DNA of 64,000 nt, taken from positions 1 to 64,000 of the forward strand of contig JADBYQ010000032.1 in NCBI GenBank assembly GCA_020402945.1. Reading direction: 5' to 3'. The stretch's first letter is position 1; each line of letters begins with the position of its first letter. The position numbers were made by a program, and so were the translations under genes. The notes below the pieces were generated by a model. The model made no database searches. It worked only from the letters and a program-made list of their open reading frames with translations, and was not told the DNA's origin. Below are positions 43,645 through 52,804 of this stretch, piece after piece. The DNA comes from Cytophagales bacterium. Its GTDB lineage: Bacteria; Bacteroidota; Bacteroidia; Cytophagales; Cyclobacteriaceae.

Positions 43645-44748
43645 TTATAGATAACTAATTGGATTTGTGATGGTCTTTGAAAAAGTGGTTGCAAACGTAG
43701 TAAATTTTTCCCTTAAAACCTCCGAAAGGAGGTCTTTTGTATATTGTTCGCTTTCGAAGTGCCCAATGTCAGCAATTACAATTTTGCCATCGGCATCAAA
43801 GAACTCGTGGTATTTAAAATCGGCAGAAATAAAGATATCTGCCCCAGCCTGTATTGCCTCCTTCAACAAAAAGCTCCCTGATCCTCCACATACTGCCACT
43901 CGGCTTATTTTTTTTGAAATTGAAGGGGTATGCCGGATGCTAGAAACGTTCATTGTTGATTTTAAACTCGAAAGGAAAGACATTGGTTCCATTGGCGTCT
44001 CGAGATCACCAATCATACCGGCACCCACCTCCGCGTTTTCATTCTCTAACGCTTGTAGATAAAAAGCAACTTCCTCATAAGGGTGTATGCTCTTTAGGGT
44101 GTTTACTATCTGTGTTTTGAGGTAACTCGGAAAGATCATTTCTACCCGAACTTCGTTTACTCTTTCCTGTTGGTTCTTTTCTCCAATAGCAGGCTTAGCG
44201 TTCTCTGTTGGTAGAAAAGTTCCTGTGCCTTCTACCTGAAAACTACAATTCTTGTAATCTCCCAGGTTGCCGGCACCAGCTTGATGCAAGGCTTCCAACA
44301 CCGCGTCTTTATTTTCAACAGGAATAAATGTGGTCAGTTTGAGAAGTGTATTGGCTTTTGGAACTAACACGGTCATGTTCTTCAGTCCAATTTTCTCGCC
44401 AATTCTTTTGTTGACACCTTCATACACGTTGTCAAGGTTTGTGTGAATAGCATAGATCGCTATGTTGTTTTTAATGGCCTTAATTAACGTCCGCTGTACA
44501 TAGTCGTCTCCCGTCAGCTTTTTGAGCCCTTTGAAAAGTATTGGATGGTGCGCCACAATCAGGTTACTGTTGGTTTGAATTGCTTCTTCCACAACTGCTT
44601 CCAGGCAGTCGAGTGTTACGAGCACTCCTTTTACCAAATTATTTCGCTCGCCTACAAGCAAGCCGCTATTATCGTAACTTTCCTGATAAGCCCTGGGCGC
44701 AAGAGATTCCAAATAGTCGGTTACTTCTTTTATCGTGGTCGTTGCCAT
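43645..44748 (-). CDS. Nif3-like dinuclear metal centre protein
   Basis: NIF3/YqfO family protein (367 residues from the ATG at 44748, MATTTIKEVTDYLE; an upstream ATG at 44781 adds an unlikely tail). It has the family metal residues in VAHHPILFKGLK and IADIGHFESEQYTK, with IYAIHTNLDNV between, and the middle YqfO-type insertion (about residues 110-230). Metal-dependent hydrolase or folate-pathway role is suggested in the literature. Its neighbour upstream is the divergent lpxK. Confidence 0.93.
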   Translation of the reverse strand: MATTTIKEVTDYLESLAPRAYQESYDNSGLLVGERNNLVKGVLVTLDCLEAVVEEAIQTNSNLIVAHHPILFKGLKKLTGDDYVQRTLIKAIKNNIAIYAIHTNLDNVYEGVNKRIGEKIGLKNMTVLVPKANTLLKLTTFIPVENKDAVLEALHQAGAGNLGDYKNCSFQVEGTGTFLPTENAKPAIGEKNQQERVNEVRVEMIFPSYLKTQIVNTLKSIHPYEEVAFYLQALENENAEVGAGMIGDLETPMEPMSFLSSLKSTMNVSSIRHTPSISKKISRVAVCGGSGSFLLKEAIQAGADIFISADFKYHEFFDADGKIVIADIGHFESEQYTKDLLSEVLREKFTTFATTFSKTITNPISYL

Positions 44749-44796
44749 TGTTTCATTAATTTTGATTTTTAAAAGTAACAAAAGATCGCTTCACTC

Positions 44797-45852
44797 ATGA
44801 TGCCCTTTTTGAAGGTATTACTTTGGCCATTCACCATTCTGTATAATTTGGTGACGCGGGTTCGCAATTACCTGTTTGACATTGGGAAAAAACCGTCATT
44901 CAAGTTTGACTCTATCGTCATTAGTGTCGGCAACCTTAATGTAGGCGGGTCGGGTAAAACTCCCATGGTCGAGTATCTGGTTCGATTGCTGGGGCAGCAG
45001 TATTCGGTGGCCATATTGAGTAGGGGATTCGGGCGAAAGACACAGGGCTTTCGGATCGCCTCAGATGAGGATACTGCTACAACGCTCGGTGACGAACCTT
45101 ATCAGTACTATTTGAAGTTTGGAAAGGAAGTGTCAGTGTGTGTTGGGGAAGAGCGGGCGCTGGCTATCCCCACGATATTGAACGAACGACCTACTACTCA
45201 AATCATTCTACTAGATGACGCCTTTCAACATCGCACTGTTGTGCCGCAATTTTCTATTTTGTTAACCGAGTTCAGCAGGCCGTTTTATTCTGATTTTGTA
45301 TTGCCATTTGGAAGGCTGAGAGAAGCTAGGGTGGGTGCAAACCGAGCAGATACAATTATTGTGACTAAGTGCACAAATGTATTGGACAAAGAGAAGGTGG
45401 AGAACAAGATACGGAAGTATGCCCGTCAACAACCCATTTATTTCTCGTCTATTTTCTACAAAGAGGCTGTGCCTTTTTCCATTGCACACTCTGTGGGCAA
45501 GAAAGTTGTGTTGGTATCAGGCATCGCAAATAGTGCCACGCTGGAATCATTCGTTGCTAAAAATTTTCAACTGCAAAAGCATTTTAGATTCAATGATCAC
45601 CATTTTTATACCGCGGGCGACCTTCGTAAAATTCAAGCATTTGCCCATGAGCAAGATGCGGATTCTATACTAACAACAGAAAAGGATATGGTCAAACTGA
45701 TTTCACCCCAGTTGCAGGGAGATTTGGATAAAACAAAATGGTTTTACTTGCCCGTAGAGACTTCTTTTTTAGATCGTGGCGCAGATTTTGATAAACTGGT
45801 TCTAAGCATGGTGGGTGAGAATCTAAAACTCCTGCATGATCAAAACCCGTAG
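44797..45852 (+). CDS. lpxK: Tetraacyldisaccharide 4'-kinase
   Basis: Inner-membrane kinase of lipid A synthesis that phosphorylates the 4' position of tetraacyldisaccharide-1-phosphate. 351 residues, with an N-terminal hydrophobic membrane-association segment, the P-loop GNLNVGGSGKTPMVEYL, LSRGFGRKT, the catalytic DD of LLDDAFQHR and TTEKDMVKL near the C-terminus. Its presence confirms a lipid A-bearing outer membrane. Confidence 0.96.
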   Translation: MMPFLKVLLWPFTILYNLVTRVRNYLFDIGKKPSFKFDSIVISVGNLNVGGSGKTPMVEYLVRLLGQQYSVAILSRGFGRKTQGFRIASDEDTATTLGDEPYQYYLKFGKEVSVCVGEERALAIPTILNERPTTQIILLDDAFQHRTVVPQFSILLTEFSRPFYSDFVLPFGRLREARVGANRADTIIVTKCTNVLDKEKVENKIRKYARQQPIYFSSIFYKEAVPFSIAHSVGKKVVLVSGIANSATLESFVAKNFQLQKHFRFNDHHFYTAGDLRKIQAFAHEQDADSILTTEKDMVKLISPQLQGDLDKTKWFYLPVETSFLDRGADFDKLVLSMVGENLKLLHDQNP

Positions 45853-45867
45853 CCATCAAACTATTGT

Positions 45868-45875
45868 TATTTTTG
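45868..45875 (+). promoter_or_regulatory. Possible -7 box (TATTTTTG) upstream of the putative porin
   Basis: TATTTTTG fits TAnnTTTG and overlaps the first TTG start option at 45864, which favours the GTG at 45879 as the start. Confidence 0.35.
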
Positions 45876-45878
45876 CGC

Positions 45879-47858
45879 GTGATTTCTAAACAGTTAACCT
45901 TATTTTTCTTTTGCTGGTTTTCAGCAGCTGTAATCTTTGCTCAAGAAAAGAAGGTCACCGCCAAAGTAAAGCAAGACACGGTAAAAAAAGACACAACGGT
46001 TCTTAAGCGGAAAGCAATCAAGGCACCTGTGGGCAGTAAGTCTGATCTGCCAAAAAAGAGAACGTACTCTAAGATCATTAACGATTCCAGCAAAAACGTA
46101 TATGGTCCTAAAACGACTCGTTGGATTACCGAAACGGATCTGTTTTACAATAAGACCTACTACAAACCGCTCGACACCGCTGTCAATAATTTCCATCGAT
46201 GGACCTACGTGCAGCGACTCAACAATACAGTACAAGATTTGGGAAACATGGGAACTGCATTAAACCCCATATTTCCTTTGGTTTCGACAACGATCGGAGC
46301 CAATCCTGGGTTTCATGCGTATGATGCTTACTATGATACACAGGAACCGCATTACTACGATTCTAAGTCCCCCTACACACGGGTTTACCTAGTGTGGGCG
46401 GGCAATGGAAGAGCGATGTCGCATATTGAGTTCACAAGAGCCATCAACTCGCGGTGGAATTTTGGGTTCAACTATCGCCCCATTTTAGTAGATAAACAAC
46501 TTCAATACAGAAGAGCTGATAGGCAAACGGTGAGTCACTACTATGACATTTTTACTACTTACAAATCGAAAAATAGCCGCTATCTACTGGTACTTAATTA
46601 TAGAAGAATCAGGCATCGCATAAGAGAAAATGGGGGTGTTAGGCTTACGACCGATACTACGTTTGCGGCCTTTTTTAATCCCAACGCTGCCCCGACTTTA
46701 ACGGGCACTGAAACGGAAGAGCTACGACATAATTTCCATGTGTTGCAATCTTATAAATTAGCAAAACCAGTACAGCTTTACCTTTCATCCACGTACGAAA
46801 TACGTGATAATATTTTTCGAAGAGATCGTACAGATCTTGCCTCGAATTTCTTTAAGCAGACACTTATAGACTCGATCAAAGGAACGGATGTTATGGAGTT
46901 CAGGTCGTTTGAAAATGAAGTCGGAGTAAAAGGCAATGCCGCTTTTCTATTTTACGATTTCTACTTTAAATCCCGCGCAATTCAAAACCGAATCCCTTTG
47001 CTGAATGGATTTGATCCACGGGCATCGTCTTCATTGATTGAAAACTATGTGGGTGGGCGGATTGCTTTTCGTATTGATTCATTAAGTGAGCTGCGAGGCT
47101 CTGCCGAGTTGTTGTTGGATGGCAATTATAAATTGGAGGGAACACTAACTACGCCCTGGCTGGACGCAAGCCTTATTAGTAGCCTTGCCAAACCAGGTTA
47201 CCTGCAACGTGCCTACCGCGGAAGTCATAACTATTGGCTCAATAATTTTGAGAATACTTTTTCGAATCAACTCAAGGGTTTTCTAAAAGTTCGATGGGGC
47301 AACCTATTTGTTAGCCCAGGGGTGACCTACGCGGTGTTAAATAATTACATTTTTTTTAGAGAATTCAACAGTGGTTTGTTACCCGTGCAGTCGACAGGGA
47401 ATCAACAAATTTTTTCTCCCGAACTTCACCTGAGTTTGAAGTTTTTTAGACGACTGTATTTTAAGCCGCAGGTTACTTATACACAGCTATGGAAAAATGA
47501 TGACAGTGCGATTCGGATACCGGAGTGGTTTGTGAATAGCCAACTTTATTATGAGAACATCCTTTTCGACAAAAATCTCCAACTGCAGTTCGGTCTGGAT
47601 GTTCACTATAAGTCGAGCTACCTTGCGTTGGCTTATGCACCCGATATTCAATCCTACTATCTTCAAGATAAGCGCATCATTGAGGGATTTCCGGTAGTAG
47701 ATATTTTTGTAAACGCAAAGATTAAAGGAGGTCGACTATTCATTAAATACCATAATGCCTGGCAAATAGGAAAATCGACTGGGTATCTTTTGACGTATGG
47801 CTATCCGGCCATGAGTAACATTCTTGATTTTGGTTTTGAAATTCCTCTTTTTGATTAG
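45879..47858 (+). CDS. Putative outer-membrane porin (Bacteroidetes 'putative porin' family)
   Basis: A 659-residue protein. The signal peptide (LTLFFFCWFSAAVIFAQ) is followed by a low-complexity lysine-rich linker (KKVTAKVKQDTVKKDTTV) and many amphipathic beta strands, for example THIEFTRAINSRWNFGFNYRPIL and FFRRLYFKPQVTYTQLW. It ends with an aromatic-rich strand (SNILDFGFEIPLFD). The size and pattern fit the 'putative porin' family of Bacteroidetes. The start is GTG at 45879 or TTG at 45864. It lies 11-26 bases after lpxK and shares a stop/start overlap with miaE. Confidence 0.78.
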   Translation: MISKQLTLFFFCWFSAAVIFAQEKKVTAKVKQDTVKKDTTVLKRKAIKAPVGSKSDLPKKRTYSKIINDSSKNVYGPKTTRWITETDLFYNKTYYKPLDTAVNNFHRWTYVQRLNNTVQDLGNMGTALNPIFPLVSTTIGANPGFHAYDAYYDTQEPHYYDSKSPYTRVYLVWAGNGRAMSHIEFTRAINSRWNFGFNYRPILVDKQLQYRRADRQTVSHYYDIFTTYKSKNSRYLLVLNYRRIRHRIRENGGVRLTTDTTFAAFFNPNAAPTLTGTETEELRHNFHVLQSYKLAKPVQLYLSSTYEIRDNIFRRDRTDLASNFFKQTLIDSIKGTDVMEFRSFENEVGVKGNAAFLFYDFYFKSRAIQNRIPLLNGFDPRASSSLIENYVGGRIAFRIDSLSELRGSAELLLDGNYKLEGTLTTPWLDASLISSLAKPGYLQRAYRGSHNYWLNNFENTFSNQLKGFLKVRWGNLFVSPGVTYAVLNNYIFFREFNSGLLPVQSTGNQQIFSPELHLSLKFFRRLYFKPQVTYTQLWKNDDSAIRIPEWFVNSQLYYENILFDKNLQLQFGLDVHYKSSYLALAYAPDIQSYYLQDKRIIEGFPVVDIFVNAKIKGGRLFIKYHNAWQIGKSTGYLLTYGYPAMSNILDFGFEIPLFD

Positions 47859-47860
47859 TG

Positions 47861-48454
47861 ATGGAGAAACATGTGCTGGGTTTAACGCTGCCAACAGATC
47901 CGCGATGGGTTGATATCGCGTCTATGAACATTGAAGAAATATTGGTTGATCATGCTTACTGCGAACAAAAGGCAGCTTCTGCTTGTATTTCTTTAATTGT
48001 ACAGTTTCCAGACAAGGAAGAGTTAGTCGATGTCTTAACACCTGTTGTTGCTGAGGAATGGGCCCACTTTGAGCGTGTATTGGAACAACTAAAGAAACGC
48101 GGGTGGAAGTTAGGCAATGCACGAAAAGATGAATATGTTGACCAGTTAGCGAAATCCATCAGGAAGGGAGGAAATAGAGAACAACAACTCATGGAGAAAT
48201 TGTTGATGTGTGCATTAATCGAGGCTCGGAGTTGCGAGCGATTTCGCTTGCTATGGAAAGAGTTACCAGATCCGGAGCTGCGCCAATTTTATTATGAGTT
48301 GATGGTTTCAGAAGCCGGGCATTACAAGAACTTTATTGCGTTAGCAAAAGAGTATGCTGACGAAAAAACAGTAGACGCTCGCTGGCGGCTGTTCTTGAAA
48401 GTGGAAGGAGAGATTATGTCATCGCTACAACCGAGGGGCGATCGGATTCACTAA
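47861..48454 (+). CDS. miaE: tRNA-(ms2io6A)-hydroxylase
   Basis: Non-heme diiron enzyme that hydroxylates the isopentenyl group of ms2i6A37 in tRNA. 197 residues, ferritin-like four-helix fold. The metal-binding glutamates/histidines are seen as NIEEILVDHAYCEQKAAS, AEEWAHFERVLEQL, LIEARSCERFRLL and LMVSEAGHYKNFI. A GTG at 47858 also overlaps the porin stop, but the ATG at 47861 (MEKHVLGL) is preferred. It implies that the cell makes i6A-type modifications elsewhere. Confidence 0.94.
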   Translation: MEKHVLGLTLPTDPRWVDIASMNIEEILVDHAYCEQKAASACISLIVQFPDKEELVDVLTPVVAEEWAHFERVLEQLKKRGWKLGNARKDEYVDQLAKSIRKGGNREQQLMEKLLMCALIEARSCERFRLLWKELPDPELRQFYYELMVSEAGHYKNFIALAKEYADEKTVDARWRLFLKVEGEIMSSLQPRGDRIH

Positions 48455-48458
48455 ACGG

Positions 48459-49793
48459 CTAGTCTTCGATGAGTTTCCGGAGTGCTTGGTCGACAGCAGC
48501 GAAGTTAAACTTCGATAGATTTATTTCGAAATTTGCTTTGATCTTATTGTTACAAAGGTTTCCAATACTACCTTCATGGGTGTGTTGAACTTTTGTGTTG
48601 TAGGCGAATCTACCTTCTTCAATTTCTTCACCCACTTTTTTGTACGCATCTCGGAAAGGCATTCCGGCCAAGACAAGTTTGTTCACTTCTTCTACGCTGA
48701 AAAGGTATTTATATTTTTCATCCTCAAGGATATTCGACTTCACTTGAGTATTGGAAAGCATCAGATACGTCATTTCAAGACATTCCTTGATCGTTTCAAA
48801 AGCCGGGAATAGCTTCTCTTTTAGTAACTGTAGATCACGGTGGTAACCGGATGGTAAATTGGTGGTGAGCATTGCGATTTCATTAGGCAAAGCTTGTAGT
48901 CCATTGCACTTGCCTCTGATTAATTCAAAAACATCCGGATTTTTTTTGTGCGGCATGATACTCGAACCGGTCGTCAATTCTTCCGGGAACGAGATGAAGC
49001 TAAAATTCTGATTCAAATACAGACACGCGTCCATGGCTAATCTTGCCAAGGTAGCAGCAACATTACTTAAGGCCTGTGCTACTATTCGCTCAGTCTTTCC
49101 TCTGCCCATTTGTGCATACACCACGTTGTAGTTTAAATCATCAAAGCCCAATAGTTCAGTAGTCAATGTTCTGTTTAGCGGGAAGGACGATCCGTATCCT
49201 GCTGCTGAGCCAAGGGGATTTTTATTGGTAATTCGGTAAGCAGATTCTAACGTTATCAGATCATCCACTAAACTTTCTGCATACGCACCAAACCATAAAC
49301 CAAAAGATGAGGGCATGGCCAATTGAAGATGGGTGTAACCCGGAAGAAGTTTGTCTTTATGTTCTTCACTTTTGATGATGAGCAGATCAAATAGCTTTTG
49401 TATCTCTTCCGTGAGCGATTGTATTTCATGACGAAGAAACAACTTTATATCTAACAGAACCTGATCATTACGTGAACGACCACTATGAATCTTTTTGCCT
49501 ACATCACCTAACTTCTTAGTGAGTAGTAATTCCACTTGCGAATGGATGTCTTCGACCCCTTCTTCAATATGAAAATCACCTTTTTCGATTAATGCATAAA
49601 TTGATTTTAGTTCTTTTGATAATAGGATCAACTCATCTTTGTTAATGAGTTGAATAGATGCTAGCATTTGAATGTGCGCCAGCGAACCTAGCACATCGAA
49701 GGAAGCCAAGTAAGAATCCATTTCACGATCTTTACCAACCGTGAATTGATTTACTTCTTTCAGGGAATCGCTATTTTTTTGCCAGAGTTTCAT
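48459..49793 (-). CDS. argH: Argininosuccinate lyase
   Basis: Last gene of the arg cluster, splitting argininosuccinate into arginine and fumarate. 444 residues; the signature [16 protein letters not shown] and the N-terminal [21 protein letters not shown]-like region ([17 protein letters not shown]) are intact. It is translationally coupled to the NUDIX gene upstream by an ATGA overlap at 49790-49793. Confidence 0.97.
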   Translation of the reverse strand: MKLWQKNSDSLKEVNQFTVGKDREMDSYLASFDVLGSLAHIQMLASIQLINKDELILLSKELKSIYALIEKGDFHIEEGVEDIHSQVELLLTKKLGDVGKKIHSGRSRNDQVLLDIKLFLRHEIQSLTEEIQKLFDLLIIKSEEHKDKLLPGYTHLQLAMPSSFGLWFGAYAESLVDDLITLESAYRITNKNPLGSAAGYGSSFPLNRTLTTELLGFDDLNYNVVYAQMGRGKTERIVAQALSNVAATLARLAMDACLYLNQNFSFISFPEELTTGSSIMPHKKNPDVFELIRGKCNGLQALPNEIAMLTTNLPSGYHRDLQLLKEKLFPAFETIKECLEMTYLMLSNTQVKSNILEDEKYKYLFSVEEVNKLVLAGMPFRDAYKKVGEEIEEGRFAYNTKVQHTHEGSIGNLCNNKIKANFEINLSKFNFAAVDQALRKLIED

Positions 49794-50371
49794 AGTAGTG
49801 CCGGATAGTGGATTTGTAAATACTGCAGCAACATAATCGTTTTACCATCTTTAATTTCTCCGCTTGCAACCATTTCAAGTGCTTGCGAAAAAGATAACTC
49901 CATCACCTCAATATCCTCATGCTCATCTACACCACCACCGACAGAAGTTTTCATATCTTTCGAGTATTCAGCAATGAAGAAGTAAAGAATTTCAGTGACC
50001 GACCCAGGTGACATATAGGCTTCGAAAATCTTTTTTACATCTCTTATCTTAAAACCTGTTTCTTCTTCCGTTTCTCTTCTGATGCAATCTTCTGGGTTGT
50101 CCAAATCTAAAAGGCCCGCGCAAGCTTCGATTAATAATCCGGAAGGGTTGCCATTGATATAAGTGGGCAATCTAAATTGCCTTGTAAGAATAACGTTTTT
50201 TGATGTTTGATTGAATAGCAGGATAGTTGCTCCGTTGCCTCTGTCATAAGCTTCCCGATTTTGCTCGATCCATTTTCCGTTTTTGTGTTGGTAATCAAAC
50301 GTTACTTTTTTTAACGTGTACCAGTTGTTGGAGAGGATTTCGGTTTTTTTGACTTTAACACGCTCGCTCAT
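49790..50371 (-). CDS. NUDIX hydrolase of the ADP-ribose/GDP-mannose pyrophosphatase type (within arg operon)
   Basis: A 193-residue NUDIX protein. The Nudix box is present as [22 protein letters not shown] (consensus GX5EX7REUXEEXGU), with the NudK/YffH-like upstream segment [27 protein letters not shown]. Cytosolic, probably acts on a nucleoside diphosphate linked to a sugar. It sits between argE and argH with ATGA overlaps on both sides, an unusual partner in an arginine operon. Confidence 0.9.
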   Translation of the reverse strand: MSERVKVKKTEILSNNWYTLKKVTFDYQHKNGKWIEQNREAYDRGNGATILLFNQTSKNVILTRQFRLPTYINGNPSGLLIEACAGLLDLDNPEDCIRRETEEETGFKIRDVKKIFEAYMSPGSVTEILYFFIAEYSKDMKTSVGGGVDEHEDIEVMELSFSQALEMVASGEIKDGKTIMLLQYLQIHYPALL

Positions 50372-51423
50372 AAGTTTTCGATCAATCTAATATATCCATT
50401 TATTCCATCCTCAATCTCCTGAAGGTATATAAACTCATCTGCACTGTGCGAGCGCGCAGAATCGCCCGGACCTAGTTTTATCGATGGAACTGGAATAAGT
50501 GCTTTGTCTGATGTAGTAGGGGAGCCATAGAATGTAACGCCTAATTTCTCACCGGCCTTAAAAAGAGGATGATCTTTCGAAATGCCTGAAGGACGAAGTC
50601 TAAGTGAGCGCGGAACTGCCTCACATTGTACATTTTGTTTGATGATTGCTAAGATATCCTCCAACGAATATTCATCTGTTGCCCTAACGTCAACTGTAAA
50701 CTTGCATTCAGATGGAACCTGATTGTGTGATTGTCCGGCATTGATCACGGTAACCGACATTTTTACTTTGCCGAGTGATTCAGAGATTTTAGGGAATTCA
50801 TAGGTACGAAACCATTCGATGTCTTTGAGTGATTGATAGATCGCATTTATACCTTCTTCACGAGCAGCGTGTCCAGCTTTTCCATAAGTAACGCAATCGA
50901 GCACCATGAGTCCTTTCTCCGCTACTGCGAAATTCATCAATGTCGGTTCTCCAACAATCGCCATATCGATGGCAGGAAGTTCTTTCCAGACCATTTCAAT
51001 CCCTCCAGTACCAGAAATTTCTTCTTCGGCTGTGGCCGCCAGCACTAAATTGTACTTGAGGTTTGGCCGTTCATAATAATTGAAGAACGTCATAATGAGT
51101 GACACCAAGGGGCCACCGGCATCATTGCTTCCCAATCCAAATAATTTCCAATTTTCAATAGAGGCAGCATATGGATCACGAGTATAGGATGGATTTGGCT
51201 TTACGGTGTCGTGATGGGAATTTAAAAGTAAAGTGGGCTTAGACGCATCAAAGAATTTATTTTTCGCCCATACATTATTCCCAACGCGCTTTGCTTCCAT
51301 CCCATGATAGGTAAAGAAGCCCATAAGCAATCCGGCCGTTTTGTCTTCTTCTTTACTGAAAGAAGGAATCGAAATCAGTTGCTGAAGAAGATCAATAGCG
51401 ATACTATGTAAATGTTCCCTCAT
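50368..51423 (-). CDS. argE: M20 family N-acyl-amino-acid deacylase of the arginine pathway
   Basis: Metallopeptidase-fold deacylase, 351 residues, expected to release citrulline or ornithine from its N-acyl form. The metal ligands are seen in [36 protein letters not shown] (catalytic E-E) and [10 protein letters not shown]. In the Bacteroidetes pathway with SOTCase the natural substrate would be N-succinylcitrulline rather than N-acetylornithine. ATGA overlaps join it to argB and to the NUDIX gene. Confidence 0.9.
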   Translation of the reverse strand: MREHLHSIAIDLLQQLISIPSFSKEEDKTAGLLMGFFTYHGMEAKRVGNNVWAKNKFFDASKPTLLLNSHHDTVKPNPSYTRDPYAASIENWKLFGLGSNDAGGPLVSLIMTFFNYYERPNLKYNLVLAATAEEEISGTGGIEMVWKELPAIDMAIVGEPTLMNFAVAEKGLMVLDCVTYGKAGHAAREEGINAIYQSLKDIEWFRTYEFPKISESLGKVKMSVTVINAGQSHNQVPSECKFTVDVRATDEYSLEDILAIIKQNVQCEAVPRSLRLRPSGISKDHPLFKAGEKLGVTFYGSPTTSDKALIPVPSIKLGPGDSARSHSADEFIYLQEIEDGINGYIRLIENL

Positions 51424-52211
51424 GAAAGCGTAATAAGAGTGCCTTTGGTGTCGTAACCAGTGTTGGCTAACAAATTAGTATGTTCTCCTATGAGTACTTC
51501 TTTTACTCCGTGATTAATAGCATCAAAAGCATTTTCTAGTTTAGGTAGTATACCATCATGAAAGGCGCCCTCCTTAAGTAACTGTTGATACATACTCTTA
51601 TTAAGTGTATTGATAACAGTTTCTTCTTTGGCCACATCTCTTAAGACGCCTGTTTTTTCAAAGCAAAAAATAAGACGTGTATCGAAGTGCTTGCTTAACG
51701 AAACAGCCAGTACAGAGGCAATGGTATCCGCATTGGTGTTCAGCATCACGCCATCTGCATGAGTAAGCGGAGCAAATACGGGAATGACATTCTGTTTTAA
51801 CAGAAAATAGAGCAATGTAGAGTTCACGCTTTCTGCAGTGATATCACCTACAAACCCGAAATCAACCTCACCGATAGGTCGCTTCATAGCTTTAATCAAG
51901 TTCCCATCTGCACCTGTCAATCCGAGGGCATTACAATGAAGCGCCTGAAGTTGTGCAACGATTTGTTTATTTACCAAACCACCGTAGACCATGGTCACTA
52001 AATCCAGGGTAGGGGAATCTGTAATTCTTCGGCCTTTTACGTATTGACTTTCAATGCCAAGCTGGTCGCCTAGCTTGGTAGCGATCTTTCCTCCGCCATG
52101 AATTAATATTTTTGGATCTTGGATAGATGCAAAATCGGTTAGAAAATGAGTTAATGCTTTTTCATCATCCAAAACATTTCCCCCGATTTTTATGATGTAA
52201 AGTTTATTCAT
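51420..52211 (-). CDS. argB: N-acetylglutamate kinase (or N-succinylglutamate kinase)
   Basis: Amino-acid kinase-family enzyme of arginine synthesis, 263 residues. It has IIKIGGNVLDDEKAL, LIHGGGKIATKLGDQLG, YGGLVNKQIVAQLQ, GLTGADGNLIKA and MLNTNADTIASVLAVSLS. Whether the acyl group is acetyl or succinyl is undecided by sequence; the partner ArgF' suggests succinyl. Overlaps argE by ATGA; the gap to the DUF5618 gene is 92 bases. Confidence 0.94.
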   Translation of the reverse strand: MNKLYIIKIGGNVLDDEKALTHFLTDFASIQDPKILIHGGGKIATKLGDQLGIESQYVKGRRITDSPTLDLVTMVYGGLVNKQIVAQLQALHCNALGLTGADGNLIKAMKRPIGEVDFGFVGDITAESVNSTLLYFLLKQNVIPVFAPLTHADGVMLNTNADTIASVLAVSLSKHFDTRLIFCFEKTGVLRDVAKEETVINTLNKSMYQQLLKEGAFHDGILPKLENAFDAINHGVKEVLIGEHTNLLANTGYDTKGTLITLS

Positions 52212-52303
52212 CTGAATTGTAGTTGCGAGGCGGGCATTTGCTACTAAGGATGCTTCAACCCCTGTGAACGAGTATTTGCAAAAAAGGTGAAGGTTAAGCT
52301 AGA

Positions 52304-52732
52304 TTAATTCAAACTAAAAGCCTCAACCCCTTGTGGTCGGATTTTATTGATTATCTGGGAGGCAGAATCCATCCCGCTTTTGATTACGCTGTGGTTATTT
52401 TCTCCGTTATAATATCCCTCAATATGAAGGATACGGTAAACTGTAGTAAATTCATTCAAGACTTTTTTATCAATCCCTGCTAAAGATTTTTGATAATCTT
52501 TTACACTGACTTGTGAGCCTCTTTTTTTTTGAATTGGCTTGCCTTTGATTTCTAAATAGGAATCGAGTGCTAGTAAAACTCCATTGTAAGCGGTGCCACA
52601 GGCCATGCGCACGTATTTTTCATCTTCATAATAGCGGTCCTTTTTGCGGGCTTTGGTTTTTAAAATATCGATTGCGTTTGCCATGTAGCGCACAGCTTCA
52701 CAGTAGCGGATTTCTTTTTCTTTAGTACTCAT
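52304..52732 (-). CDS. DUF5618 family protein within the arg operon
   Basis: A 142-residue helical protein: EIRYCEAVRYMANAIDILKTKARKKDRYYEDEKYVRMACGTAYNGVLLALDSYLEIKG and KSLAGIDKKVLNEFTTVYRILHIEGYY. It matches the DUF5618 pattern and resembles the HEPN-like helical folds, but no RxxxH motif is evident. It has no known link to arginine; the intervening gaps (92 and 72 bases) suggest it was inserted between argF' and argB. Confidence 0.82.
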   Translation of the reverse strand: MSTKEKEIRYCEAVRYMANAIDILKTKARKKDRYYEDEKYVRMACGTAYNGVLLALDSYLEIKGKPIQKKRGSQVSVKDYQKSLAGIDKKVLNEFTTVYRILHIEGYYNGENNHSVIKSGMDSASQIINKIRPQGVEAFSLN

Positions 52733-52804
52733 GAATCAAATTTACTATAAATTGCTGCATCCTAAAAATTTCAGCCATCAACTCTAATTCCCAACCCCTA
52801 TATT

